Shown: piece by piece, positions 31,767 through 43,081 of the stretch
Numbering within the stretch: the first letter of the stretch is position 1
Layout: each line of letters begins with the position of its first letter
Origin: Orbilia blumenaviensis
Taxonomy: Eukaryota > Ascomycota > Orbiliomycetes > Orbiliales > Orbiliaceae
Reading direction: 5' to 3'
NCBI GenBank assembly: GCA_036872755.1
Contig: JAVHNS010000006.1
Location: forward strand, 1,922,001-1,986,000
DNA length: 64,000 nt
Notes under the pieces: model-generated
Database searches by the model: none
Seen by the model: only the letters and a program-made list of their open reading frames with translations
Told to the model about the DNA's origin: nothing
Position numbers and translations under genes: made by a program

Positions 31767-32660
31767 TTGGAACCGCTAGTTACTGCGCTCCAGTCTATGG
31801 GAGCTTGTCAGCCATCGACTTATACATTTTTGTGGTTTCACAATTAATCGACACAAACTTGAAGGGCTTAAGGATCTACTAGTAACCAAAATACATTTCT
31901 GAATCTTTGTCATTATAACCGCAATGGAAGCAAAAGTAACATATTTTTTCAATACCACTCATACTGTAGCGGGGCGAATAATGGCAGCCCCGAAGATAAC
32001 GTTAAAGCGGCTAGATAACAGAGCTCAAAAGTACCCCCCCCCCCCACGTTAAATTTATTCTGTTACGTAATAGTTCCCGAATAAAAAAAGGTATCCTCAG
32101 AGCATTAATGCAAGGGATGGATTTTTATGAATTGCCCTTACAGTCGGGCTTGCCTCGTCCCCACACTGTGGAACACAGCGAGTAATCAAGCTGCTTACAA
32201 AATATCATATGAAATACCCACGAATTACAAGACTCCCACGGCCCTATAACAGAGAGGGCCCTAAAATTTGGCGTTTCTCCCATGAGTCTTTATGCTACTG
32301 AGATTAGGAATCGTTGGTATAAACTTAAACTGAGGTAGCTATGGGGTCCAAAATGGCCTAACCCCTTGCTTCGTAAGTAGAGATTTAAGCAAATATGCTT
32401 GCAAAGAGGGTTTCCCTCATTCAAACTGCCAATTAGCTTGGTAAAAAGGTGTCTCTCTTCACACTTCACAAATACACAACAGAGTCGTGCATAGATGCAA
32501 AGTTTACAGCTGTACGGGCTGGTAGGCAGGAGGTTCGCGGACTAGTAGTCTATGTTGTAGGTGTATTGTCTCGTAAACTCGTTCTCCGACTTTGTTTATG
32601 TCAAGAAGAGAGATATACATATCAAAGAGTGTGATCAAAATGCCATTACAATGTTACTGT

Positions 32661-32788
32661 GGTGTCATTGAAGTGTCATTGAAGTGTCATTGAAGCGCCA
32701 TTGAGGTGTCATTGAAGTGTCATTGAAGTGTCATTGAGGTGTCATTGAGGTGTCATTGAGGTGTCATTGAGGTGTCATTGAAGTGTTA
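32661..32788. repeat. 12-bp minisatellite, ~10.5 copies
   Basis: The unit GTGTCATTGARG is repeated almost perfectly about ten times, with one variant unit (GCGCCATTGAGG). The flanks decay into TGCCATTACAATGTTACTGT and GTGTTATTTACAACGTCG, which look like diverged units. Confidence 0.93.
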
Positions 32789-33006
32789 TTTACAACGTCG
32801 TTGCGGTGTCGCTACAACGGCACTCCTTTCGCCCAATTATACAGTAAATACCTAGTGATATATAATAGATTAAATTAGCTAGTTGATTGATTAGTAGGCC
32901 GGTGCTTTGTGGTGGCCAGAATGTGCCAGAACAATATATGATATAAAACTACGTGAAATATACATTAGAATTTAGCAAAACATACATATTTACAATTTAA
33001 GCAAGC

Positions 33007-33094
33007 ACATGCGGGTGACCAAAAAATAGAAGCAAGAATTGAAAAATTATATAGTGTGTCGTTCGATTCTTGTTTCTATTTTTTTGCCACTTGC
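33007..33094. mobile_element. Foldback MITE, family A, copy 4
   Basis: Inverted ends run from CATGCGGGTGACCAAAAAAT and AGAAGCAAGAAT to ATTCTTGTTTCTATTTTTTT...GCCACTTGCGTGG. The core has TATATAGTGTGTCGTTCGAT, close to copies 1, 2 and 5. Confidence 0.8.
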
Positions 33095-33170
33095 GTGGCA
33101 AGGCATTAGTACATATTACTTTTCATAATATTTAATTCTATAGGCCAAATTGTAATTGATCCCGATTGGC

Positions 33171-33247
33171 CACGCGGGTGTCAAAACAGAAGCGAGATTC
33201 GACCAACACACTATATAATCTTGCTTCTGTTTTTTGTCACCCGCATG
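33171..33247. mobile_element. Foldback MITE, family A, copy 5
   Basis: Inverted ends run from CACGCGGGTGTCAAAACAGA and AGCGAGATTCG to TCTTGCTTCTGTTTTTTGTC and ACCCGCATG. Its core matches copy 4 on the opposite strand. Confidence 0.8.
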
Positions 33248-35336
33248 TCGTGTAGCTCGCTGTTGGCCATGACCTGCCACCAGCCTACCACCAGCCTGCC
33301 CGCCTATTTAAAGGTGAGACAAAAGCCAGACAGCCAGACAGCCAGACGTCAATTGAACAGCACACCAACTCAGAATCATTCCACACACCCAGCCGTTCAG
33401 AACAAACACACTGGCACGCACACATTATTAACTACAATTACGTATATTAAAAAAAAAAACAATAACCTGAACCTTTCGCCGCTTAACTGTCTAGCTGTCT
33501 AGTTATCTAGCTGTCTAGATTTTTCTAAACTTTTAACAGACCAGGCGGGCAGGTTAATAACAGGCCAATAACAAACTAATAGTAAAGTTAATGGTCAAGC
33601 ATAATTATGAAAATTTAACACACTTATGCCTTGCTTAAGTTGTAATGTATATATTTTGCATGGTTTGTATTAAATATTGTTTTGACACATTTTGGCCGCC
33701 ATAGTGCTTCAAATGTTACTAGCTAGTACATAGATAGTTAGCCAATTATTCAGACATAGAGCGGTTGACTTCTAAACTAGGCTGGGCGAAACGTGGTTTG
33801 CGTTGAGTATCAACCATAAAATTGACATTGTGGGCGGGGAATTAAACTGCTAAAACTCTGACTATTGACGACCTCATGAAGCAGCTACTGAGCTAGCAGT
33901 TGGGTGAACGTGCGGCGGCAGATGCCTGCTCTAGTTATCAAAGTAAGTGATTGTGGCTGTTTCGGAGTGCTCTAATCACTTCAAGCGCGGATTATTTCCT
34001 ACTAACATTACTACCACTACTATAACTACGATAATTACTACTACCATTACAACAAGCCTTTGAGATCCCGGAAACCGTTTTCCGTGTATCGAAAAATAAG
34101 GTACGATCCTGGTATACCGCTCCCTCCCAAACCATTAATATTTTTAGAAATACCTACGTGTTAGGGTTTTAGGGTTTCTGACCCTTCATAATCCTTCGAA
34201 CAAGACAGTATATTTACTGCTTTGCATATATATACGTAAATAGCCTATGCGCAATCCCGTAATTGAACTGGTCTTTACGACACCGGGTGTGACACCAGAG
34301 ATGGCGTTTACTTCCGCACATTCACCCGACTGCTAGCTCAATAGCCAGAGCTTTTGCAATTGGCAGTTGATTCTCTGCCTACAGCGCCAGCTTGTGCTTA
34401 GTACCCAATGCAAGCCGCGTTACATCCAGTTCAGACCAGGAATTGACTGCTCTGTCTGTGCCCGAATGAATTAGCTGGCTACATATCTGTGTAGCAGCTG
34501 GTAGCCTGCGAATCTGCTACCTGCCCGCGAACCAGCTAATAACCCAGTCTCGTAGTATCGACGCTTCGTTGCTGATAACCTACGAACCAACTGCCAGCCT
34601 ATAAACTAACTTCCAACCTGTAAACTAGTTTCTAGTTCGCGAATTAGCTATTAGTCCATAACCAGCTTGCTTATCTATTTGTTAACCACCGCACAGGGTT
34701 TTGGCAAGTTTCTCAAGACGGTTTCTAAAAAAAAGGAATTTGGAGCAGCATAAATAATGATTAAATCTTTTAATATTAGGAAAGAATCCCAGAAAAGTAC
34801 CCAAAGCCGATACGGCACTAACCTATAAATTACCGCAGGGGAAAGGGGTTCGTTTTTTCGGGCCCGTCTTCAAATGCAAATCAGTTTTACATTAGCTTTC
34901 GCAGTGGTAAAGACATATTTAAAGAGACATTAAAGCGTCTTCTAGTAGACACATCAGGGTCCTCAAAAAACACACTACTCTCCCCTGCGGCAATTACTAT
35001 ATCCGCTTGCTTATTGTTAGCTTGTAAATTAGTTAGCTACTGTACTTGGATACTTGCTACTAACCTGTAAACCACTACATACTTGCTTAACTAACATGTA
35101 GTTATTTAATATGTGACTTTTTTTAAGTAAATTAAGTTATCTTGAAAAGATATCTGCATGTGAAGCCAGCCTAGCGGCCATACATCCTTCTCCATACAAA
35201 ATCCTTCACCTGCCTACAAGATTACTCTATTCCAGTCGCTCTTAAAAAAGCAGCCGGGCAAAAGCTATATATACATACTTAGGTAGACAACACATCTCCA
35301 CCTGTTGCATTTCCCCCAAGACCGATGCTACTCACC

Positions 35337-35448
35337 GTGTTGTCTGGTTCCAACGAGACCAATGCTACTCAATCTGGTCGTGCTGTCTACCTAGGTACAT
35401 ATAGTCCAAACGACCAGCCCTTCTCGTCTCGTTGGAACTAGACAACAC
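35337..35448. repeat. Inverted repeat upstream of thymidylate kinase
   Basis: GTGTTGTCTGGTTCCAACGA (35337 on) is repeated in reverse complement at 35427-35448 with one mismatch over 22 bp. Just downstream, ACAACACAAAG occurs three times as a direct repeat (35442, 35480 and 35499). It might be a diverged element end or a regulatory repeat. Confidence 0.75.
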
Positions 35449-35746
35449 AAAGTTGAAGCCCTTCCGGGGTTTTAATCAAACAACACAAAGTGGAAGACAC
35501 AACACAAAGTGGAAAACTCTTCTTTTGGTGTCCTTGGAAGGCACGTGGAAGAGTCCAAAATCTGGAACCAAACCCACAAAAAACACCAAATCACATGACC
35601 GTCTATAGACACTTTTCCACATTGGAGTTCCTCAAACCTTCAACCCCTCCTCTACACCACTATCCACAAACCCCCTCCCTTCACCTCCCCTCAAAAATAT
35701 TCCACGAAAGAGAGTATAATCTTTGAAAGAAAAAAAAAGAGAAAAG

Positions 35747-36535
35747 ATGACAACCCCTCGAGGCGCCCTAATAGCAATCGAAGGCCTCGACCGAGCCGGA
35801 AAATCCACACAATGCGATATCCTGCTAAACCGTCTACGTGCAGCCGGTATCCCCGCCAAACTCCAGAAGTTTCCTGGTATTAACCACCCCTCCCCAAGTC
35901 ATCACTCAATAGTAGTAATAACATCTTTTTAATAAGAATGAAATCGAACCAAAAAATTTTATAAGAAAATATATACAGACAGAACAACTCCCATAGGCCA
36001 CATGATAAACTCCTACCTAACCACCACATCTACAAACCTGGACGACCAATCAATCCACCTCCTCTTCTCCGCCAACCGCTGGGAATCCCGCGATTCAATC
36101 CTATCAACCTTACAAGCCGGCACAACCCTCCTTCTGGACCGATACGTCTACTCCGGCATAGTCTTCTCCGCCGCAAAACCTGCCGAAGTAATCCCTGATC
36201 CGAAACCGCTATCGATCTCGTGGTGTAAAGCTCCGGATGTGGGGCTTCCCAGGCCGGATATTATTATTTTCTTGAATATTGGGCAGGAGGAGGCGGAGAA
36301 GAGGGCTGGGTTTGGGGAGGAGAGGTATGAGAAGAGGGAGATGCAGGAGAAGGTTAGAGGGTTGTTTGAGCGGTTGAGGGGGGAGGGGAGTGGTAGTAGT
36401 ACTGATAAGGAAGATTGGTGGGTTGTGGATGCTGGGGGGAGTATTGAGGAAGTGGCGGGGGAGGTGTGGAAGGGGGTTGAGGAGGGGCTGAGGAGGGTTA
36501 GGGAGGGAAGTGGGGAGGTTAGGAGTATCGAGTAG
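35747..36535 (+). CDS. Thymidylate kinase (dTMP kinase)
   Basis: There are two exons, 35747-35876 and 35979-36535, with a 102-bp intron; the product is 228 aa. I start at the ATG giving MTTPRG; the frame is open further 5' but starts only at TTG. The P-loop is GLDRAGKST (13-21). After splicing, FPDRTTPIG supplies the dTMP-binding Asp-Arg segment. DRYVYSG is the second conserved block, and RAGFGEERYEK is the LID region. The enzyme phosphorylates dTMP to dTDP in the DNA precursor pathway. Exon 2 changes from C-rich to G-rich codons half way along its length, an odd base-composition shift also visible in other genes here. Confidence 0.93.
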
Positions 36536-37732
36536 ATACCTACCCATCCCCCCTTTCTCTTTATCATTGGTCTTAGAGAGTAGCATTGGTTTTTGATAGA
36601 CTGTTCAACTACCAGCTGTAGATACTACTAAAACATAAAAAGTATATGGATAGAAGAGGAAGAAATGAATAGTTGTGATAGGAGAGACACTGAGAAGTCT
36701 CCCTTGAATTGGCCGGGTTTTAATATTAGATACATCCCATTGCCACCACCCCCCGAGTTTCCTCTCCCCTCTACTACGGCCCTGTAACCTGATTCACACA
36801 GTACGCCGTAACCGGGAAGCAAGAACCCACGGAATGACCTTATCAGGCAAAATAATAATAGTAGTACCCCATCCGCATCATCATCATCATCATCTCCGTT
36901 CCGCAGATCCTTTTAAATCTATACCCCCCTTTCCTCAAACGCTTCTTTTAGTTCACCTCCCGTCTTTTCGTGGCCCGAATCCGCCTTTCGTATATATATA
37001 AAAAGAAAAAGTCGTCCTTAGAAAGTGAACTCATCGGCCAAAGAGCTTCCTCCCGACCTTTCGAGCACTCAAATGATCCTTCTTCTTCAAGAAGGAACAC
37101 CCCCCTCCCGCCTTCTCGATCCGTTTTGCAAACAAAAGCAAGCACAGCGTTAGAAGTGAAAGCGTAAAGGGAAAAAGGCGAATCATAAAAACGTGTCTGA
37201 AAAAGAAAAAGAAGAAAAAGAGTTTCGAAAATAATAGTAGTAGGAAGAAAAAACTACTAACAAAGATCAGTAACTCCGATTTTTGTATGAAGGGCGACTA
37301 TAATACACAAGACATGAAATCGAAAAAGGGAAGAAAACGCAGCATCGCGTATTCAAAAAAAAGTAATAAGCCCCCTGGATATTGATTCTGAAGAATAAGG
37401 GAAGAGAAGTTCGTAAAATAATAAAATCATAGGGAAATCGCTTCAAAAGCTCGAGAAAAAAAAAGGAGAAAAGAATAGCAGGCAATGGATATAGACAGGA
37501 AAGAAGAGGCAAAAAAGGGATGGGCAGCTGTCGAGTGATAGGTGATCCAGTTGGTTCGGTTCTTCTATCGCAGAAAAATTCGATCTGGATTCTAGTTTGA
37601 GGCGGGCATAGAGAGTATCCATTAAAGAGATTCGTGACAAGGGCGTTGCTTTAAGAAAAAATTATTAAAGATGCCGGTGCTGCATAAGCATGCTCACCGG
37701 CCGCGACCAGGTCTAAAGGAGGAAGCGGATCT
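36536..37732. other. Convergent intergenic region
   Basis: 1.2 kb between the converging thymidylate kinase and eIF4E-like genes, rich in purine tracts. There is a CAT repeat near 36878-36892. No gene is seen. Confidence 0.5.
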
Positions 37733-39010
37733 CTAATCACGCTTGTCCATTTGCTGGTTCTGCTGTTGGTTGTTATTGTTGTTATTGTAGTGATTGTTGT
37801 TGTTATTGTTGTAGTGCTGCTTGTTCTGCTGGCGGTCCTGCTTGTTGTACTGGCCTTGATGTCGTTGAGTCTGGTTCTGGCTCTGGTTCTGGCCTTGGGT
37901 TTGATTGCGTTCATTGGCGATTGATTCGTCATGGGTCTTGAACAGGATGACGGTCTCTGGGGGGTAGTTGAGGACACGCTTGATAGTTTCACTATAGTTT
38001 TGCAGGTTAGCATTATATGTATAATCCTTAGTTCCCTGGGGAAGGGGGGTCGGGAGTGCATACCGAATCTTGAGGGTGACGGCGGTATCAGTTCTGGTCC
38101 AAACACTCAGAACGTCCTCCGCATTGCGGATACTGAGAACAGCACCGCAGACGTCGTCACCGACATCGCCGAATTGATCACCAATGATCGCCAAAACAAG
38201 GTCCTCCCAATAGCGAGTGCTCACGCCTTTCTTAAGGCGAATGATCCATTTCCCGCCCTTGCGATTCTCGTTATCCTCCCAGACGGGTCTGATACCTTGC
38301 TTGAAAAGATGGTAGTCGGAAACGTGTGGGAGACTTCGAGGTTTACGAAGGTGAGAGTATATCATCCAGAATTCTTCGACGGTAGAAAAAGCAGCGATCT
38401 TCTGGGTCGACTTTTCGTAGTCTTGAAATTTGGTGCCGGGAGCGCGGTACCAGACGACCCAAGTGTGTCGCAAGGGTGACCTCGTAACCTCGACGGGAGC
38501 CTTCTTCTGGGTAGCAGCGGCGACAGCAGATGCAAAGGTGGGTCCGTTGATACCGGGAGTGACAGCCGTGGAAGGGGTTGGAGTGGGTCCCTGGATTTCC
38601 TTCACAGGGTTGGCCGAGGCCATGGGATCACCGGTAGGCGGCTTGGTGGGGGTTTTCACAGAACCGAACGATGCGAAAGCTCCAGAACCGAGACTGAATG
38701 CAGTACTAGGTGATTGCAGGGTGCTGAAGGTGCCGCTGGCGCTCGATGGAACCCCAGCGCTGAGCGGTTCGAAACGGGCACTACCATCCCTACCGGCCCC
38801 TCCCCTTCCCCCGCGTCCCGAACCAAACCCTCGGGCGGACTGGGGACCGTTAATATCGTTACTGCCGTCGGAGTTAGATGGTAGGGAAAGCTTTCCAGGG
38901 CTGTTGATACGGCAAGTAAGTTAGAATTTGTTCGGAAATCTTGTTTATAGGGAAGGTGGTTTTTGAGGAAAGACCTACGTTGGTCGACGGTTCCATAGTG
39001 TAGAACTCAT
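37733..39010 (-). CDS. Class II eIF4E-like cap-binding protein (4EHP type)
   Basis: There are three exons, 39010-38979, 38900-38064 and 37991-37733, with introns of 78 and 72 bp; the product is 375 aa. The tiny first exon (MSSTLWNRRP) is chosen because it alone gives the right phase; an overlapping ATG (MEPSTN) does not. A Gly/Ser/Thr-rich N-terminus covers 1-150. The eIF4E fold begins at HTWVVWYR (156-163). The cap-binding residue equivalent to human Trp56 is Tyr172, while the second cap tryptophan is kept at Trp218 (PVWEDNEN). That pattern is typical of class II eIF4E proteins, which often repress or specialise translation. The C-terminus is an Asn/Gln-rich tail of about 70 residues. Confidence 0.88.
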
Positions 39011-42000
39011 TGGTTTAGATTAGCGGGAAAAATGGGTAAAAAAAGCTTTTGACAGCAGGTGAGTGCAGAAAAGAACAAAAAAAAGACAGAAACCCTGACA
39101 AAGAACCCCTGATGAAAATGCTTGAGAACGAATAACAGGCAAAAAAATAAAATAAAGGAGAACGTCGAGATTGATTATCGAGGAAAGGAAACTCGTAGCA
39201 GAAATCGTAGGTTGGGCTATAGTTCCAGTTTGCAAAGCACTGGAGCTAAAGTGGATTCTTTTTGGAGTCCGAAAACAGGAGACCCACAATGAAAAGCGAG
39301 AGGGAAGATGAAAAAGTTTGAAAAGAGAAAAGAGAAAGCTCGGGTATATTTCGGAGGAAGGGTTTATAGAAATTTCATATAAAAAATAAAAAATATAGGA
39401 AGGGAAGGGAAGGGAAGAATTATAGGACGCTCGATCTATGGAATTGCTTGAGAAGAATTGGAGGAGACGGAGTCGAGGGAGAAGGAATCGGTGGATGTCG
39501 ATGTCGGTTGATGTCAGTCGAAGGAGAGAATATTTTTGGTGATAGCGGGGAGTTGATACTGATGTAGGGATGAATTTGATGGCCAGGCTCGGTTAGGTGA
39601 AGCGACGATTAGGTTTTTTCTTCTTCTTTTCTTTTCCTTCTAGAAGGATTCCCTGTGGCAGGTGGCGGAATTTAGAACCCTGGTCGGTTTGGAGTTTTAA
39701 AAGGTGATAAGGGAAAGGAGGAGGAGGAGGAGGGGGCGTCGGTGTGGTTGGTAGTGGTCGTGGTGGTGTCGTCGACGGGCAGTGTGCATGCAGCAAGCGT
39801 CAAGCAAGCGGGTTGCAGGAGAAGAAAAAAAAAAAAAAAAAAAAACCTACCCAGACCGATGGGAGGAGGGGAGGGAAGGGGAGAAGAGACCAGGGAGTCC
39901 TTATGGGCGGCAGACGTCGATGCCGATAATCGATATCGATGGTCCGATGCAGGAGGGTCGGTTTGGAGATGTGAATGGATGGGAAGATCGGTGTTTTTGC
40001 GGGGGTAGTGATGGTGGTGATGATGCCAGAAGTAGAGAGTCGGAGATTGTTTCCCTTTAGAAATGCGACAAGGCCAGAGAGAGAAAAATTGGAAGAGGGA
40101 AGTCCTCTGGAGGGGTTAGGGTTGTGATTATGGATTAATCGTAGCAGTAGCAAGCAAGCAAGCAGGTAGTGTATAGTTATGGTGTATATACTAGTATTGT
40201 GTACAGTTATTGTAATGCTAGGGGAAGTTCGGAGAGAAAGAAACCGGACGATCTGTCGGACGGTTCTGTCGGAGCTGCTTAGTCAGCCAGAAGCAGTAGT
40301 AGTGATAATAAGGGTATGTATATAAGGTATATATACGATGGTGATGTGTGAAAATGTCCGATTGAGGATGGGGTTGGTAGGCGGTGGAGATGTCCGTTGA
40401 AATGGAAATGGAGAGCGATGGTTGTTGATGTGGTGTTTGATTTGATTTTAATCGAAAGAGAAGAGGGAGAGAGAAGGGGAGGAGGAGGAGGAGGGTCTTG
40501 GGGGAGGAGCAAGGAAAGAAAGAAAGAGTTGGTCCGGGCCCCAACCTTACCTAGTTACCCAGATCGAAAGACAGCTCGAAAAAGAACCTGCTCAATCGGC
40601 CCAATTCATAACGGTTTTTTTTTAAAAAAGGGGATAAAATAAGATAGAAGATAAAAAATAAAAATAGAATAAAATAAAATAAAATATAAGAAGAAAGGGG
40701 AAATGTATACACTTGGTATTTTCAGCCTTATACAGAAGGCGTTAACTTTTAGTATCTCGACCTGCTCCAGTTGGGGGATTTTTATATGGTGACAGTGGTG
40801 GTGGTGTGCGTTTGAGTGCCGGGACCCGAATAAACTATAAATTAGAAAAAACCCTTTCTCGCTTCTTTCGATTCTTTCTTTTCTTTCTTTCCTTTCATCA
40901 ACAAGACACCCAAACTACTCAAATCATCGCCTGCTCGGATCTTCCCCCACTCGGTTGGCGATTCCGATGATACTTTTCTTCATGAATTTATCGGGGTGTC
41001 GAGATGGATTAAACTGTAGAATACCCTCCTTAAAACCGTTGCTACGAGTGTCGCGATTTTTTGTATAAAAAACAGAGAATCTGCAGACGCCATGAAGCTG
41101 GTGACGACCTGAAGCGACGGGACATCCCTCCTCCTTATCCTTTTATCCATATATTATTATTATTATCATTACTGTTATTATGTTTATATCGTTATCAATT
41201 GTCCGCTCTTGTGGTTCTTTTGCTTGCGACTGATCACTAGCCGCGATTCTTGTCCATTCGAACATGTTCGTTTTGTATGCGTATAAAATTAAGAAGTCGC
41301 GTTCGTTCGACTAATGGCAAACGATGATGAAAAAAAAAAAAATTATATCCCTGCATTGTTTCAACCGATCCATCAACATGGCACTTGGGCACATGATCAT
41401 GACGACAAGCTTCCACGGCTAAGGTGAGCCATCTCCCTCCACCCCATTATCTACCCAGGTACCTACCTGGACACGTACTTTCATACTGTGCGATTGTATA
41501 TATATATATATATATGTATACATGGAGAAGAGCGCGCGACCTGATGAAAACCCCTCGTTATGGTAAACCGATTCAGCCTGACTGGATCCATCAATTGAAA
41601 AAATATCAATTGTGTACCCAGTATGTGGTTGAACCTGACGTCGAACCGACAGGCCTATAAAAATTTTTTCTGAACCCCAGCGCGCTTCTTCGATTAAATA
41701 AAAAAAAAATTAAAAATTTTTGCTATTATGGCAATGCGCCCATGATTGAGAAATATGCACAATACTTCATCCTGCATGAAAGCACAAAATCGCTAAAATT
41801 TTTTTTTATCTTTTATTTTTATTATTTTTTTTTTCTTTCGAGCCCCACCAAGGTAGCTAACTAGTGGCTTCGGCGAGATATCTGATAGGATCGATGTATT
41901 ATCGGATCGATATCGTAGACTTTGCATACCTAGGTAGGTACCTAGCTATAGAGGTGGGTACCTAGCTAGGGATCCCATTGACACGTACATATACGCTGCA

Positions 42001-43081
42001 TTCAATATAATTTATACTCCCAACATGCTGCCCCCTCGGTACCTATAATCTCTCAATACAGTGCCTGCTGCTTTACCCCAGCATATATGCCCAATTGATA
42101 TCGACATTAATATTATGGACGTCACAAGTTGCCTACCCCGCTACAATAGCCATAGCGGGGTGGGGGAAGAATGAGCAATTAGGGGGGGAGCGTTATAAAG
42201 TCTACTATAATAATATCTATATTGTGATATACGCCCCAGTACCGGCCTCCTAGCCAGTATCGAATACACCATATTCAACCAATCCCACCCGCAGTTTGCT
42301 TCCATCCCGACCAATCAATCAAAAATTCCACAGGCCTGATACATCTGTCCAAGTACCTCTGTTCATCCACATGTTGTACAAGAAAGCTTTTCAGAAAAAT
42401 ATGATATTTCAAGCTGTATGTTCTTGGGGAATCGATATATGGGGACGTAATGCAGCTTTTTTCAGCTGGGAGGGGACGGTTAAGTTTTTTCCTTTTCTGC
42501 AGTATATCACATGAACTGCAGCTAGCTGCGGCCCTGAGTCAAGTCCCAGTCCTGGTCCCCGGTAGATAGCAGTTGGTCCAATCGAGGCCAATCGCCAGCC
42601 AGCCAGCCAGCTAGCTGCTTAATCTTTTACATTCCAACGATTTCAAGAAAACCCCACAGCTACAAGATCTGGATCCATCTCTTGTCATATCCGCGGTATT
42701 ACGTTATCAGGGCAATATTGGGTTTTTCCCCTTGACTAGTGCCAATTGCTCAGATCCCTTCTTTTTTTTCTTCCTACGAAGTACTTAAAGCTACCGGATT
42801 CCTTCCCTCCTTTTTTTATTGTCTTGAATGCTGCTTGGTTACGTAGCTAAGCTTAGGGGAGATCGATCTGATTTTATTATCTCTGATTCTTGGTCGGGAT
42901 ATCCCCAGTACGTCAGTCCAACTTCCAACAAAGCCTAGCTTTGGCTCAAGCAGAATATCAAACACCTACTTCGAACTACCTATCTCAACCCTCAACTCCT
43001 CCAGAGCATTTCTCGACCTTCTTCTTCCCACACCATCCATCCCCTTCAACATTAAAAAAATAAAAATAAAAATATCCAACA
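39011..43081. other. Long divergent intergenic region (~4 kb)
   Basis: This region carries the promoters of the eIF4E-like and MTHFR genes and probably long 5' UTRs. It has GA-rich and GT-rich tracts, A-runs (39825-39844, 41331-41342), a (TA)n tract near 41497-41514 and CTAGGTA-type repeats near 41930-41970. No gene is seen. Confidence 0.5.

Larger units (their letters stand above)
29304..35746. other. 6.4 kb gene-free, repeat-bearing region
   Basis: No convincing gene. It contains an A/T-rich run at 29360-29470, two MITE copies (33007-33094 and 33171-33247), a dispersed repeat at 31724-31766, a 12-bp minisatellite (32661-32788), short repeats at 33328-33350 and 33485-33518, a short telomere-like string near 34161, and an inverted repeat at 35337-35448. 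Short frames (for example 33221-33502) are unsupported. The right end is the thymidylate kinase promoter. Confidence 0.55.

Noticed and set aside
33221..33502. 93-residue open frame
   Set aside because: It starts within a MITE, is of low complexity and reads through short repeats.
38941..38996. Alternative eIF4E-like start MEPSTN
   Set aside because: With the strong GTAGGT donor it enters exon 2 out of frame; the overlapping upstream ATG at 39010 fits the phase.
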